Numbered from the stretch's first letter, positions 43,643-54,244 are shown. The stretch is 64,000 nt of DNA from Chionoecetes opilio (GCA_016584305.1 JACEEZ010023398.1:192186-256185), one strand, 5' to 3'. The notes: generated by a model not told the origin, from the sequence alone. Made by a program: numbers and translations.

Positions 43643-43777
43643 TGTTAAATTAGAAAATCAAGGAAGAATTATTTTGAACATGAACATTGTTAATTTATTT
43701 TATGAACTTGAAAGGTTAATACCTACTCTGTTTAGGGTAGTTGTAGCGTCACCCGCTTATTACTCGTGGGGAAATCA

Positions 43778-44195
43778 AATCGAAAAGTGTTAAATGTAAA
43801 ACATTGACCAGGATTGAAAACAAATTGAGGGTCAGTATGTTCTTAATATATCCAGGTAAGAGGTCGATTGGGATACCAGTCTCTCATTGAATTTCATTAA
43901 CAGACTCAGTCTGGTTCGGTGAGTCTTCAAGGTATTTTAATTCAAGTTACAGTCAACCCGACTTGCGGTGTATTCAGGTGAAGATTAAGCGAAAAGTGTT
44001 AAATGTAAATTACTGAGTCAAGGGTAGTGTAGGTCAGACTAGATGAAACAATTTGGTCTAGGAGATTTCTCATTTCTAGAATTCGGAGTGTCTATTTTTC
44101 ACGGGCTCAGCCTGGTTCAGTGGGAGGAGTATTTTAATTCGAGATAGTAGTACTGCTACTCAGTTCACAGTCGACCAGCTTGAGGTGTGGCGGAT
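43778..44195. repeat. Degenerate tandem repeat of about 210 bp
   Basis: GAAAAGTGTTAAATGTAAA occurs at about 43781 and 43990. Both copies later contain CTCAGYCTGGTTC, GTATTTTAATTC and CAGTCRACC in the same order. Confidence 0.75.
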
Positions 44196-44679
44196 ATTTC
44201 AGGGGCGGCATTTTGGAACACTACTAAGACCATCTTAGGGGACTAAGACCATCTTAGCGCTAGGTGGACATTTTCGGAAGCAAAGTTCGCTCCGCCTAAG
44301 ACAGTGCAGCGAGTGTAAACTAAGGCAGGGTTGGGGTCGTCTTAGCCCGCAATTTTCTCCGTCACCATAACAACAATGGTTATATTATTGGTTATATATT
44401 ATATATTTTAGACTGTATATAGTATATTAGGCTGTATAATACACTATATATATATATATATAGGTGTGGGCTATATATATACTATATATATAGGGATGGG
44501 CTGGGCGGAATAGATATGATTTGCGACAGAAACGGTTAGCAGATTAATTCTAAACATATCAAAACACACCAGAAAAAAAAGTGTCGTTATTCACGATAAT
44601 ATCACATACTGGCTATGATATGTGTGTGGAGGATGAAAAGGGGGAAGGAAGAGGAGGGAGAAGAAATAATAGAAGAAAA

Positions 44680-44744
44680 AAAAGGAGTGAGAGAGAGAGA
44701 GAGAGAGAGGGAGAGAAGAGAGAGAGAGAGGAGAGAGAAGAGAG

Positions 44745-44802
<58 letters not shown>

Positions 44803-44807
44803 GAGAG

Positions 44808-44885
<78 letters not shown>

Positions 44886-44946
44886 AAAGAGAGAAGAGAG
44901 AGAGAAGGGAGAGGAGGAGAGGGAGAGAGAGAGAGAGAGGAGAGAG

Positions 44947-44996
<50 letters not shown>

Positions 44997-45000
44997 GGAG

Positions 45001-45044
<44 letters not shown>

Positions 45045-45075
45045 AGAGAGGAGAGAGAGAGAGAGAGAGGAAGAG

Positions 45076-45106
<31 letters not shown>

Positions 45107-45139
45107 GAAGGAGAGAGAGAGAGAGAGAGAGGAGAGGAG

Positions 45140-45176
<37 letters not shown>

Positions 45177-45191
45177 GAGGAGAGAGACGAA

Positions 45192-45235
<44 letters not shown>

Positions 45236-45252
45236 AGAGAGGAGAGAGAGGA
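44680..45252. repeat. Long irregular (GA)n tract
   Basis: About 570 bp of GA with frequent single G or A insertions, more irregular than the GA runs in the first 20 kb. The irregularity may be sequencing noise. Two 236-codon Arg/Glu frames across it are artefacts. Confidence 0.93.
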
Positions 45253-45769
45253 CAGCGAGAGTATAGTATTTCCCGAAATACAGGAGCTTAGGACGCAGAC
45301 GGTGATTGAGTTAGAGTGGCACTAAGAGAGGAGTAGGCTTCGTCTACAGAAGGAGCTAGATGACGCCGAAACAGCGTCTAGTAATTTGGCCCGTATAACT
45401 ACAGTCGGTTAGGACGCTAAGAGGGTGTGTTTAGAGCCCTTCCAAATGCCGCCAGGATCGTAGGCTATCGTTATCTACAGAGGGTAGCCGGTGTGCGCCC
45501 CTGGACGACCTTCCGCCGAGAAAAGTACTGAGTCAGATTTTGACGACCACGTTACTACCCAGGTCAGAGGTCGATGGGATATTTCCTTCATGGATATTCG
45601 TAATCTAAAACAAGCAGACACGCGTTTTCAAAGAATAGAGAATCTTCCATAATTCACTCTAAATTCGTACCATACACACACCTCCTCTTGACACACTTTA
45701 GAAAGGAAACAAAGATCCGGTAGAGTTATTGATATTGAAGAATTTAATTTTCCCGGCAGAATAGACGTG
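45253..45769. other. Interior segment before the second repeat, nothing recognised
   Basis: Non-repetitive sequence with no recognised protein. No purine-rich tract occurs at its right end, where a retroelement polypurine tract would be expected. Confidence 0.4.
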
Positions 45770-47446
45770 TGTAATCCCCGTTTTTCGGAGAGATGGGATG
45801 GGAATCTACAATGCATTTCCCGGTTAGTCCGTAAGCAATTCAATCTTTTCGTTTCTCGGAAATTATCTTCTTTCTTCCTATCTCCATTCTATGTCCTTCC
45901 TTCCCTCACTAACCTCCCCCATACTCCGGTAGAGTTCAACATTTCGTCGGACACTTATTTCGCGATCATTGATATACTAGTGATTCAAATCCTTTTCATC
46001 CTCCCCTCACATCCTATCGAGTCAGGAACTCTAGTTTCTAAAATGCCCTTCGAAAGTCACCATAGTTGAAGATCACGTTCATACATGATGGGTTGTCAAG
46101 AGTTATTCTCCCCTCACCCTCCTATCAGATCAAGGAAACACTCCTAGATTCTTAATGTCCTTCAGAATAGTCACCATAGTGAAAGATCACGTTCATACAT
46201 GGATGGGTTAGTCGAGTTATTCGCTAAATTGAAAGTCTACCAAATTTCTATTCAGACTCCCATACCTCGTCGCTCTAAAAAACGCGTTCGTGGGCTTGAA
46301 CGAAAGGAAATAACACTTTCCCCGGATATTAGTGTAAAAATATTAAATTCTTCTATATCAAAGTTAAGGAACTGTATAATAGGCAGCCATTTCATATGTA
46401 TACTTGTTGCATTAGTTAATTAGTCATTCATGATCTGATAATCCCTTCAGGAGAGGCCAAGTTCATAGAATCCGAACATTCCCCTTTTTCCCGCTAAGCC
46501 CAACCTTGCCTTAGTCACCCCGAGGGAGCCAGTCGTCTCTCCACTTCACTGTAGGTAAGACTTCGGCACCTCGCTCCTATTTCCCCCCTTCCTTGTTATA
46601 TTATATCTATCTATATTTCTATATATATATAGGTACAGTTGTTCAGTTTCACTAACGCATAGGAGGCCTGCCCCATCCTTATAAGTGGTATTAACAGAGT
46701 CGTCTCTCCACTTCACTGTAGGCTTCGACGGGAGTCTCTCCTCCATCCCTCTCCAGAAACCCGGCCACATGGTACAGTGAATCCCCACACCAACCCATTC
46801 CTCTCACATTTTCTCTTCTATATATATATTCCATGTATACCTATAGTGCTCAGTCGATACGGACATAGGTGGTAGTTCTAAGAATGATTCTGTGAGGGAG
46901 GTTATGCTCTGTAGAGCTTGCCCGTTCCAGATTAGAGTTGATATATGTGTCTAAGATCTCAAACAGAAATAATGTTTCATGGTGAATAAATAGGATGATG
47001 TTTCAAATATAGTTCTTGTGTTTATTGCAAAAACCCCAGGTGATTATTCCGCGTGTTATGGAAATATTTCCCCACACTTCCAAAAGAGTCAGCCTTACTC
47101 GGTGTAATTCTAAGTATCAACCACGACTACCAAGATAAATCTAATATATATCTATTCAAACGTGCCCAGGAAGTAAAACCACTTGCCTGAGCTGGTGGCA
47201 GCACTTCCCCTTACTCCTTAACTCCTACCCCTTCCCCTTAACCTTAACTCCTACCCCTTCCACTTAAATTCATTCCCATTTCAGTACTCTCCGCAGCGAG
47301 AAGTGTTCATACTATAATCAAATAGTGAAGTCATAAGACAAGTTTCAATTCTCAATTCAGTTGTAATCAATGTAAAAATCCTAACCAAATTAATATCATT
47401 CAATAACAAAGGTACCAGAAACGACCCACAAAACCCTGGCACCACA
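45770..47446 (+). repeat. 3' LTR candidate, with a corrupted left portion
   Basis: From about 46108 to 47446 it is almost identical to 41490-42830. Its first 340 bp (45770-46105) match 41249-41605 only after many single-base gaps and substitutions. They then overlap the clean part by about 115 bp, so a short segment (GATCACGTTCATACATGATG and its neighbourhood) is present twice. Confidence 0.65.
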
Positions 47447-47539
47447 TTGTGATTGGCTGAAACTTTTTGAGAAATACTATGTGATTCGCTGGCGAGGCTG
47501 TGACGTAATTGTACTCGCTCAGCCAATCAGCTATCGAAG

Positions 47540-47795
47540 CCCATAGTGACACCGTAGCGCCACTCCCATATCTCGTACCAGAATCCCCGCGACTTCCGGG
47601 TTGTACAAATAGAGGAAGTTAGTTAAGCTAAACACGTGCCCTTTAACTCTCTCTGAATGTCTGCCCAGGGCAGACATTCAGAAAGAGTTAAAGGGCACGG
47701 TGTTTAGCTTAACTAACTTCCTCTATTTGTACAACCCGGAAGTCGCGGAGATTCTGGTACGAGATATGGCAGTGGCGCTACGGTGTCACTATGGG
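47540..47795. mobile_element. Near-perfect foldback element, arms of about 127 bp
   Basis: CCCATAGTGACACCGTAGCG (47540) is inverted at 47795. The arms match base by base to the centre GTCTGCCCAGGGCAGAC (47659-47675), with about four differences. The loop is a single base, and it is non-coding. It begins about 90 bp right of the LTR element. Confidence 0.85.
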
Positions 47796-47845
47796 TGATC
47801 TTTTCCGCTTGATAATCTCTCTATTCGTAACTGGTCTTCTGCCAT

Positions 47846-47990
47846 TTGGGGGAAGCAACTACCCCGGGAGGCGGGTCACAAACCCCGGCTAACACCCGAT
47901 ACCCATCACGGCTGGATGGACAAGGGCTTAGGGTTTTATTAAGGAAAAGGGAGCCATTATACCTTCAGTCTGATGCGTGGCGGTTAGTGG
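47846..47990 (-). mobile_element. SINE family A fragment, inverted, 5' truncated
   Basis: GGGGGAAGCAACTACCCCGG, GAGGCGGGTCACAAACCCCG and GCTAACACCCGATACCCAT are the reverse complement of 4440-4505, followed by the matching GGACAAGGGCT...TTTTATTAAGG. The tRNA head is missing. Confidence 0.8.
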
Positions 47991-48004
47991 CAGCTACCCG
48001 CCGG

Positions 48005-48512
48005 GCTGGTGAAGCGAGGTGGTCTCGGTCAGGGTCTCGGTGAGGTGCCGCCGTTCACCACTCGGCCCATCACCCCATAATAAACTCACCACGAGTGTAG
48101 GAGATAGGTTTAAGGCCTAACTTCATTTGTATACTTGCCCTGTTCAGTTCTTGAGTCAGAAAACATCATATATATTCAATTTATGAGTATTTTTATGTAT
48201 ATTGCGTGCTCTACAACTGCCTAGAGGCAGTTGCCTGGTTTTGACAGCTCAACGTCTTTAAATACGTCATCAATCTGCCCGCAGAATGCCAAAAGTTGCC
48301 CAAAACAGCTGTTGGAAGTCGCTAGGTCGTGAAGACCGGAAGTTAGCCTCTCTGAATGTAGCCCCTGGCTCTCGCTTCTTATGGCTTCTTACGGATTGAC
48401 CAGCTGGGCCAATCCATAAGAAGCCGGCTTCTTAAAAGTGCCTCGCCATAACAGAAAACGCAAGCTGCAAGAAGCCGGCTTCTTACGGCTTCTTCACCAA
48501 AATTCGCCTATA
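48005..48512 (-). mobile_element. Internally deleted inverted copy of the 37.7-40.5 kb element
   Basis: 48040-48395 is the reverse complement of about 40140-40500 with modest divergence (for example AACAGCTGTTGGAAGTCGCT and GCAGTTGTAGAGCACGCAAT). 48420-48512 matches the other end and its AAGAAGCCGGCTTCTT palindrome. About 2.3 kb of interior is absent. Confidence 0.7.
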
Positions 48513-49287
48513 GTTCTTGTATGAAAGTGCGTTTTCACAGTCTGAAAAGCTATTGAAGCAGTAAGTCTAGATGCACGCAGTAAACCAGTCATTCACGAAC
48601 CAATTTACAAAACATTTCAATTCTAACCAGCAAACTGGACTGGACATCAACACAGCTGCTGATCATCCCGCCACACAATACACTTGACTATAAACATGCA
48701 CATTGCTCATACTTCCCATCAATATAATCACTCATTTTGAAATTTACATAAGTTAGCATTCATTAGTCATTACTTGGGGACCTCAATGTTCACCACCAGC
48801 TTTGGCTATCATCTTCTTTCACTGACCAACTTTGTGAACAAGCCTACAGTTTTTCTATCCTCCAAGACCTAGAGCAGCTGGTGCAGCACCCTACCCGTAT
48901 TCCTGACCGCCTTGGAGACACGCCCAACATTCTTGATCTTTTCCTAACTACTAACCCTTCTGCTTAATGTGTGAAACTATTCTCTCCGTTGGGTTCCTCC
49001 GATCACAATCTTATTTCTGTAACCTGTCCTATCGCTCCGGTGCCGCCTCGGGACCCACCTAAACGGAGGTGCTTCTGGCATTTCAACCCAGCTAAGTGGG
49101 AGGACCTAATTAAGACTGATTTTTAATGCAATGATTATTGCCTGCATGTCAGAGACCCATCTCTTTGTGCAGAGCGCATAACTGAGGTCATTGTCTCTGA
49201 CATGGATGCGTACATTCTACACACTTTCTCTAATCCTAAAGCCCGTCAACTTTGGTTTAACTCTGCTTGTTCTCATGCTGTACAAGA

Positions 49288-49820
49288 AGAGCTAGGCACT
49301 AATTAAATAATTTGTATTCAAATACGTATTTAAATACATTTGTGTATTTATGAATGTATTTATAAATACATTGGTTGTCATTTATTTAAATATAGTATTT
49401 AAATACTTTTATGAGTATTTAAATACATTGTATTTAAATACTCATAATATAAAAATGTAAATACTTTTTATCAGTTCATTTGGCCATAAACCCGCCCCAC
49501 TATCTGGCAACCTTGATGTTGTAGTGAACCAGGGTTTCCTCTTTCAAGGTTATTTCTGAATTTTAGGAAATTTAGGCCTGAAAAGGAAATTTCTAAGGGA
49601 ACCCAAAATCTAAGGAAATTAAGGAAATTCATTTTTTTCGGACATGTTAATATTTGTGTATATTTAAAATGTATTTACAAATTAATTTAAATACAATTGA
49701 TGTGTTTAGTATTTAAATATATTCGTGAAATGTATTTAGTATTTAGTATTTAAATACATTTCTCCCATATATTTAGTATTTAGTATTTAAATACATTCAA
49801 TGTATTTAGTGCCCAGCTCT
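49288..49820. mobile_element. AT-rich MITE (hAT-like) inserted in the LINE
   Basis: The ends AGAGCTAGGCACTAA and TTAGTGCCCAGCTCT are inverted repeats. CTGTACAAGA flanks it on both sides (49278-49287 and 49821-49830), and the LINE coding sequence resumes across it. The interior is repeats of GTATTTAAATACA-type words plus a central non-repeat segment (49480-49640). The 10-bp match slightly exceeds the 8 bp typical of hAT. Confidence 0.82.
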
Positions 49821-50189
49821 CTGTACAAGATAGAGAGGCGGCTTACAGACGGTACAGTAACCATCCATCTCTTGAAACTCATGCCCTCTATATTTCTGCT
49901 CGTAATCATGCCAAATCTTTACTTCAACTTACCAAAAACTCATTCATTAATAAAAAATGTCAAAATTTCCTGAATCAAATTCCTCTCGTGACTTCTGGCC
50001 TCTAGCTAAAAACATCTCTTAACAATTTTTTTCTTCTTCAACTATTGCTCCTATGCTTCACCCAGATGGCTCCACAACTGTCTCATCTATTTCTAAAGCT
50101 GAACTTTGTGATCAAACTTTTGCTGAAAATTTCACTGTGCTTGATGAATTCCTCCTTCTCCTTCACCCTCTGACTATGTTATAGCTATG

Positions 50190-50370
50190 CCTTTTTTTTA
50201 TTATTTTTAAATTTTTTTTTACGTTGAAGCCTATAGCGCCTGTAGGCTATTTTGTTTTTAATCTGGAGGTTGATGACGGTTTGTCCTCCGCCCGTTGGTG
50301 GCGCAGGCTGGATTTTTATAGTGACACCTGTGATGTTATAGGTGAAGGTCCGTTATTAAGGCCTGTTATT
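50190..50370 (-). mobile_element. SINE family B fragment inserted in the LINE
   Basis: Starts with a T-rich run (the reversed poly(A) tail), then ACGTTGAAGCCTATAGCGCC. This is the reverse complement of the family B tail at 15161-15514, and CTGCGCCACCA and GTCACTATAA also match inverted. It separates the LINE words GCTATGCCTTTT and AAGATCCTTCGATC. Confidence 0.75.
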
Positions 50371-51676
50371 AAGATCCTTCGATCGTAATGATGTTTCCTT
50401 TGCCCTTTCTGGCCTAGATCCTCGGAAGGCTTACGGTCCTGACGGAGTCCCTCCTATTGTTCTCAAAAATTACTTCTGTGCTTGCACCTTGCCTGGTCAA
50501 ACTTTTCCGTCTTTGTCTATCTACTTCCACCTTTCCTTCTTGCTGGAAGTTTGCTCACATCCAACCTGTTCCTAAGAAGGGTGACCGTTTTAATCCTTCA
50601 AACTACCGTCCTATAGCTTTGACTTCCTGCCTTTCTAAAGTTTTTGAATCTATACTTAATAAGAAGATTCTTAAGCATCTATCTGCTCACAATCTTCTAT
50701 CTGATCGTCAGTACGGTTTCCGTAAAGGGCGATCTACTGGCGATCTTCTAGCTTTCCTAACTGAATCTTGGTCATCCTCCTTTAGGGGTTTCGGTGAAAC
50801 TTTTGCTGTTGCCCTTGACATATCAAAAGCTTTTGATAGAGTCTGGTACAAATCTTTAATTTCCAAACTACCTTCATTCGGTTTCTATTCTTCTCTCTGT
50901 ACCTTCATCATAAGTTTCCTTTCTAACCATTCTATTGCAGCTACTGTAGACGGACATTGTTTTTCTCCTAAATCTATCAATAGTGGTGTTCCTCAGGGTT
51001 CTGTCCTATCAGTCACTTTCTATTATTCATTAATGATCTTCTAATTCTAACTCAAAGCCCTATCCACTCCTTTGCTTATGATTATACCCTGCATTTTTCA
51101 CCGTCGTTCATTAGACGTCCAACTCAACAGGAACTAGTCTAAATGATTCACGGAGAAATGCCATTGAGCGCCTAAATTCTGACCTTTCTATAATTTCTGA
51201 TTAGGGTAAAGCAAACTTAGCTTCTTTTGTTCAATGACTCAAAAACCCAATTTCTTCACCTATCTACTCGTCAAAACCTACCAGATAATTATCCCCTCTT
51301 CTTCAATGACACTCAACTGTCTCCCACTTCTACAATGAACATTCTAGGACTATCCTTTACTAAAAATCTGAACTGGAAATCTCACATCTCATCTCTTGCT
51401 AAAACAGCTTCTAAGAAGTTAGGTGTCCTGTGGCGTCTACGTCCATTTCTTTTCTCCCTCCCAGTTGCTTGCTCTGTACAGGGGCCTTATCCGCACATGT
51501 ATGGAGTATGTCTCACATGTTTGGGGAGGATCCACTCATACAGCTCTCCTAAACAGGGTTGAGTCAAAAGCTTTTCGTCTCATCAACTCCCCTCCTCTGA
51601 CTGACTGTCTTCAATCTTTAAATCACCGCCGGAATGTTGCTTCTCTTGCTATCTTCACCGATATTTTCATGCTCAC

Positions 51677-51840
51677 CAGGGGCGTATTTAGGATCTTGAA
51701 ACATTGGGGGCTTAGCCCAGCCAAGAGATCTTTAAATTTTTACAGGATAATTTTCAATTTATTTATGAATATAATGAATATAAGATGTGAGACACTGTGC
51801 TCTACCAAAAGGCTCCGGTAATTTGCTTAGGATAACTTTC
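51677..51840 (+). mobile_element. hAT-type MITE fragment truncating the LINE
   Basis: Begins CAGGGGCGTATTTAGGATCT and matches, inverted, the right part of the complete element at 54285-54696. Its second terminus is absent. The LINE reading frame ends at this junction. Confidence 0.75.
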
Positions 51841-52046
51841 TAAACAAGAAATTAAAATATAGTCAAAACAATCTGAGTTTGGGTTCAACTTCCTTATAAT
51901 TTATATTTTCATCAGTAGGAGTAAAACCCTAAAGAAAAAGGTAGCTTTGGCGTGATGAAGCAGTCATATAGATTGTATATTGCCAATGCTTTGTTCAATA
52001 CTGAAATCTGACCAACCTCGGTCTTATAACTACTTTTTTTGGTAAA
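51841..52046. other. Short unassigned AT-rich stretch
   Basis: Nothing recognised. Confidence 0.4.
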
Positions 52047-52671
52047 TTTTTACGATGGCACCAAACTTCCCTACACAATTGGGAGCATGTTTTTTGTTTA
52101 CCTTGTTGTATTCTAAGAGACATTTTCTCCTTGAGCTTTCCGTCGCAAATCAATAGTTCCGGAGATATAGAACATTTTAGGTGGGGGGAGGAATATATGT
52201 CTCCTTGTTTACAAAATGGCTCCCTCTTCCTCTTCTTGTGACCTGTATCGCTTTTGTTTCGGAGGCGCACCCGTGGCTACCTTACCAAACCTTACCTTAC
52301 CTTACCTAACCTAACCTAACCTAACCTAACCTAACCTGAGCCTTACCTTACCTAACCTAACCTAACCTAACCTAACCTAACCTTTAACCTCCTATCTATC
52401 TGAATTGGGTCCTATCTATCTATCTGTTGGGTCCAATAATAAAAAAGTTTAATAAAATACCAAACAAAAGCGATGCAGGTCACAAGAAGAGGAAGAGGGA
52501 GGCATTTTGTAAACAAGGAGACATATTCCTCCCCCCACCTAATATGTTCTATATCTCCGAAACTATTGATTTGCGACGGAAAGCTCAAGGAGAAAATGTC
52601 TCTTAGAATATAATAAGGTAAACAAAAACCATGCTCCCAATTGTGTAGGGAAGTTTGGTGCCATCGTAAAA
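52047..52671. mobile_element. Foldback element with a telomeric-repeat loop (foldback 4)
   Basis: The arms 52047-52261 and 52460-52671 are inverted repeats, for example TTTACGATGGCACCAAACTT versus AAGTTTGGTGCCATCGTAAA, with a few percent divergence. The 200-bp loop is mostly CCTTA and CCTAA pentamers (52280-52386). Confidence 0.87.
52280..52386. repeat. Interstitial telomere-type (CCTAA)n/(CCTTA)n repeat
   Basis: Two blocks of CCTAA pentamers, each introduced by CCTTA pentamers and separated by CCTGAG. TTAGG is the ancestral arthropod telomeric unit. The array lies in the loop of a foldback, not at a chromosome end as far as can be seen. Confidence 0.9.
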
Positions 52672-52727
52672 TAATATTTTTTTTTTTTTTTTACATCACA
52701 AAGGACTGGCCAAGGACACACAAAAAT

Positions 52728-52847
52728 TCACTTCGAAAAAAAATGCACTTCGAAAAAAAATGCACTTCGAAAAAAAATGCACTTCGAAAAAAAATGCACT
52801 TCGAAAAAAAATGCACTTCGAAAAAAAATGCACTTCGAAAAAAAATG
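52728..52847. repeat. 17-bp minisatellite, seven units
   Basis: The unit is ATGCACTTCGAAAAAAA, almost perfectly repeated. The Lys/Phe-rich frames across it are artefacts of the 17-bp period. Confidence 0.95.
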
Positions 52848-53250
52848 GCCCGGCGCCGGCGGCCCTTAGACCCATTGACCCACCGGGGCACAACCCGGTG
52901 TGCCCCGGTGGCCAATCCCCCCCTGACTGCGAGGTGTCACCACTATGATAGGGAAAAAAGACCAGAATGGAAATACGAGTCTCATATGTAACTATATAGA
53001 CTGGGTAAAAAGGTATTGCTTTTATGGCCACCCTTTGAGGGAGGGAGTGCCAATGACTAATACTATCAAGGTAGAACATACAGATGACAATGTGAGGGGA
53101 TGTGTGAGAGGAGTGGAGTGCGGCCAGGGTTCCAGGAAGTCTGATGGCGTGGTTCAGGCGAGGTCTGGGAACAGCCATCATGACATAATGATATCAGTTG
53201 TATATAAAGATAAAACATTTGGTGCCGAGGAATTTTCAAGATATTAAAGA
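52848..53250. other. Unassigned spacer
   Basis: Short GC-rich start (CGGCGCCGGC) then ordinary sequence; no gene or repeat boundary recognised. Confidence 0.4.
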
Positions 53251-53431
53251 CAGTGGCGTAGTGGTATCTATCAATGGGGGCACTATGGCAAGCCGAGCTC
53301 AATGGCACTCTGAGGCCACATAGAAGGGTATTGGGGCATAGCGTCAGTCACAGGCCAAAACAGATTACGGCAGCCAGGGCCAGTGGAGGGGCACATAGTG
53401 GGGCACGTGCCCCCCCGTAGCTACGTCACTG
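53251..53431. mobile_element. CAGTGGCGTAG-ended MITE, copy 1
   Basis: Ends CAGTGGCGTAGTGG and, on the other strand, CAGTGACGTAGCTACGG. The internal words TATCTATCAATGGGGG and CCACATAGAAGGGTAT match copies at 54245-54859 and 63846-64000. Confidence 0.8.
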
Positions 53432-53699
53432 GCTATAGCTGATCTGACGTTATATAAGGTAGAAAGATAACGAGGCAACAACCATTACTTTGCAGGGAGG
53501 ACAAAACAACCTCAAATCACACGTAAGCTCTCACTTTCTCCCTCCCTCTCCAAATCACAGCGGCGCCGCCAGGACATGGTGACTGGGTTGGCCAAAGTTG
53601 GACACACATCTAGTATGTGGTGGCCATGACATAGCCATTGAAAAGAAAGTTGAATTTACATGAGACCTCTGACTCAGATCTGGGGTGGCCAATGAGATT

Positions 53700-54244
53700 T
53701 CAGGGGTGGCCGTGGCCTCTAGATCCGCCACTGCCCACTCATTCCTCTCACTCTCTCTTCCACTCCCTCCCTTTCTCTCTCTACTTACCTTACACTGTAG
53801 ACACGTCAAGTAAAGCAGCAAAATAAAGCGTTGTTTAGCCAAAATTCAACCCCATCCTCCTGCCAGCTGCCTGCACACATGTCATGCCTCCTCACCGACT
53901 AACTCTCGACTGTCGCTCGTACCGGATTACAGGGAACTCAATATTGCTTCGAAACACTGAACCTTTCCCTCATTTCCTTCCCACACCCTTACTTGTTGAC
54001 CTTTGACCAATAATTCTTGACCTGTAAAGTTATTTAAGTCCTAAATGTTAATAAATGTGAGTTAGTAATAGTGTTGGTATAGTTGTAGTGCTTTTTTTAA
54101 AGCTTACATTGATAGGGTACGTTAGTGCTTCGAACTCATTAACAGCGTCGCAGAGGATTGCGAGTAGGATGTCTTTTTTTTTTTTTTTTTTTTTTTTTGA
54201 TACGTAGTTTGTGGGTGGTTAAAGGACTGGATTGCTTTGTTAGC
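53700..54244. repeat. Interspersed repeat body, copy 1
   Basis: Matches 63316-63845 throughout with about 8-10 percent differences, for example TTGACCTTTGACCAATAATT, CGACTGTCGCTCGTACCGGA and TAAAGGACTGGATTGCTTTG. It runs straight into a CAGTGGCGTAG MITE in both places. Confidence 0.85.

Larger units (their letters stand above)
41249..47446 (+). mobile_element. Non-autonomous LTR-type retroelement carrying a host RPL23 fragment
   Basis: Two direct repeats of about 1.6 kb (41249-42830 and 45770-47446) begin TGTAAT and end ACCACA (TG...CA). They are bounded by TTGT at 41245-41248 and again at 47447-47450, as expected for a 4-bp target duplication. Over the cleanly alignable 1.34 kb they differ at only about four bases plus one TA unit, so the insertion, or duplication, is recent. 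One base after the first repeat is TGGTGACTAAAGCGG, positioned like a primer-binding site. The 2.9-kb interior has no gag, protease, RT or integrase. It carries a GC-rich leader, an RPL23-derived fragment, degenerate repeats and (GA)n. There is no obvious polypurine tract directly before the second repeat, which weakens the case. A segmental duplication or assembly duplication is the alternative. Confidence 0.55.
48773..51676 (+). mobile_element. Defective non-LTR retrotransposon (APE-RT LINE, jockey/CR1-like)
   Basis: The left part encodes the C-terminal half of an AP-type endonuclease: [10 protein letters not shown], then [20 protein letters not shown], then SSDHNLISV. The RT domain lies in the frame at 50457-51044: FNPSNYRPIALTS, QYGFRKGRSTGDLL, VALDISKAFDRVW and SGVPQGSVLS are the successive RT blocks. 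The next block lies in another frame, where the expected catalytic F-A/Y-DD reads FAYDYT, so a key aspartate is lost. The thumb and C-terminal parts follow (LNWKSHISSLAKTASKKLG; WRLRPF; ALYRGLIRTCMEYVSHVWGG; ESKAFRLINSP). In-frame stops (for example near 48964 and 49123), frameshifts and two insertions make it dead. The endonuclease start and ORF1 are missing. Confidence 0.9.

Noticed and set aside
44581..45325. Two 236-codon Arg/Glu-rich frames
   Set aside because: Direct translation of an irregular (GA)n tract.
42831..45769. Gag-pol remnants inside the LTR-like element
   Set aside because: No zinc knuckle, protease, reverse transcriptase or integrase motif was found in any frame.
52641..53181. 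Lys/Phe-rich frames near 52.7 kb
   Set aside because: Produced by the 17-bp minisatellite.
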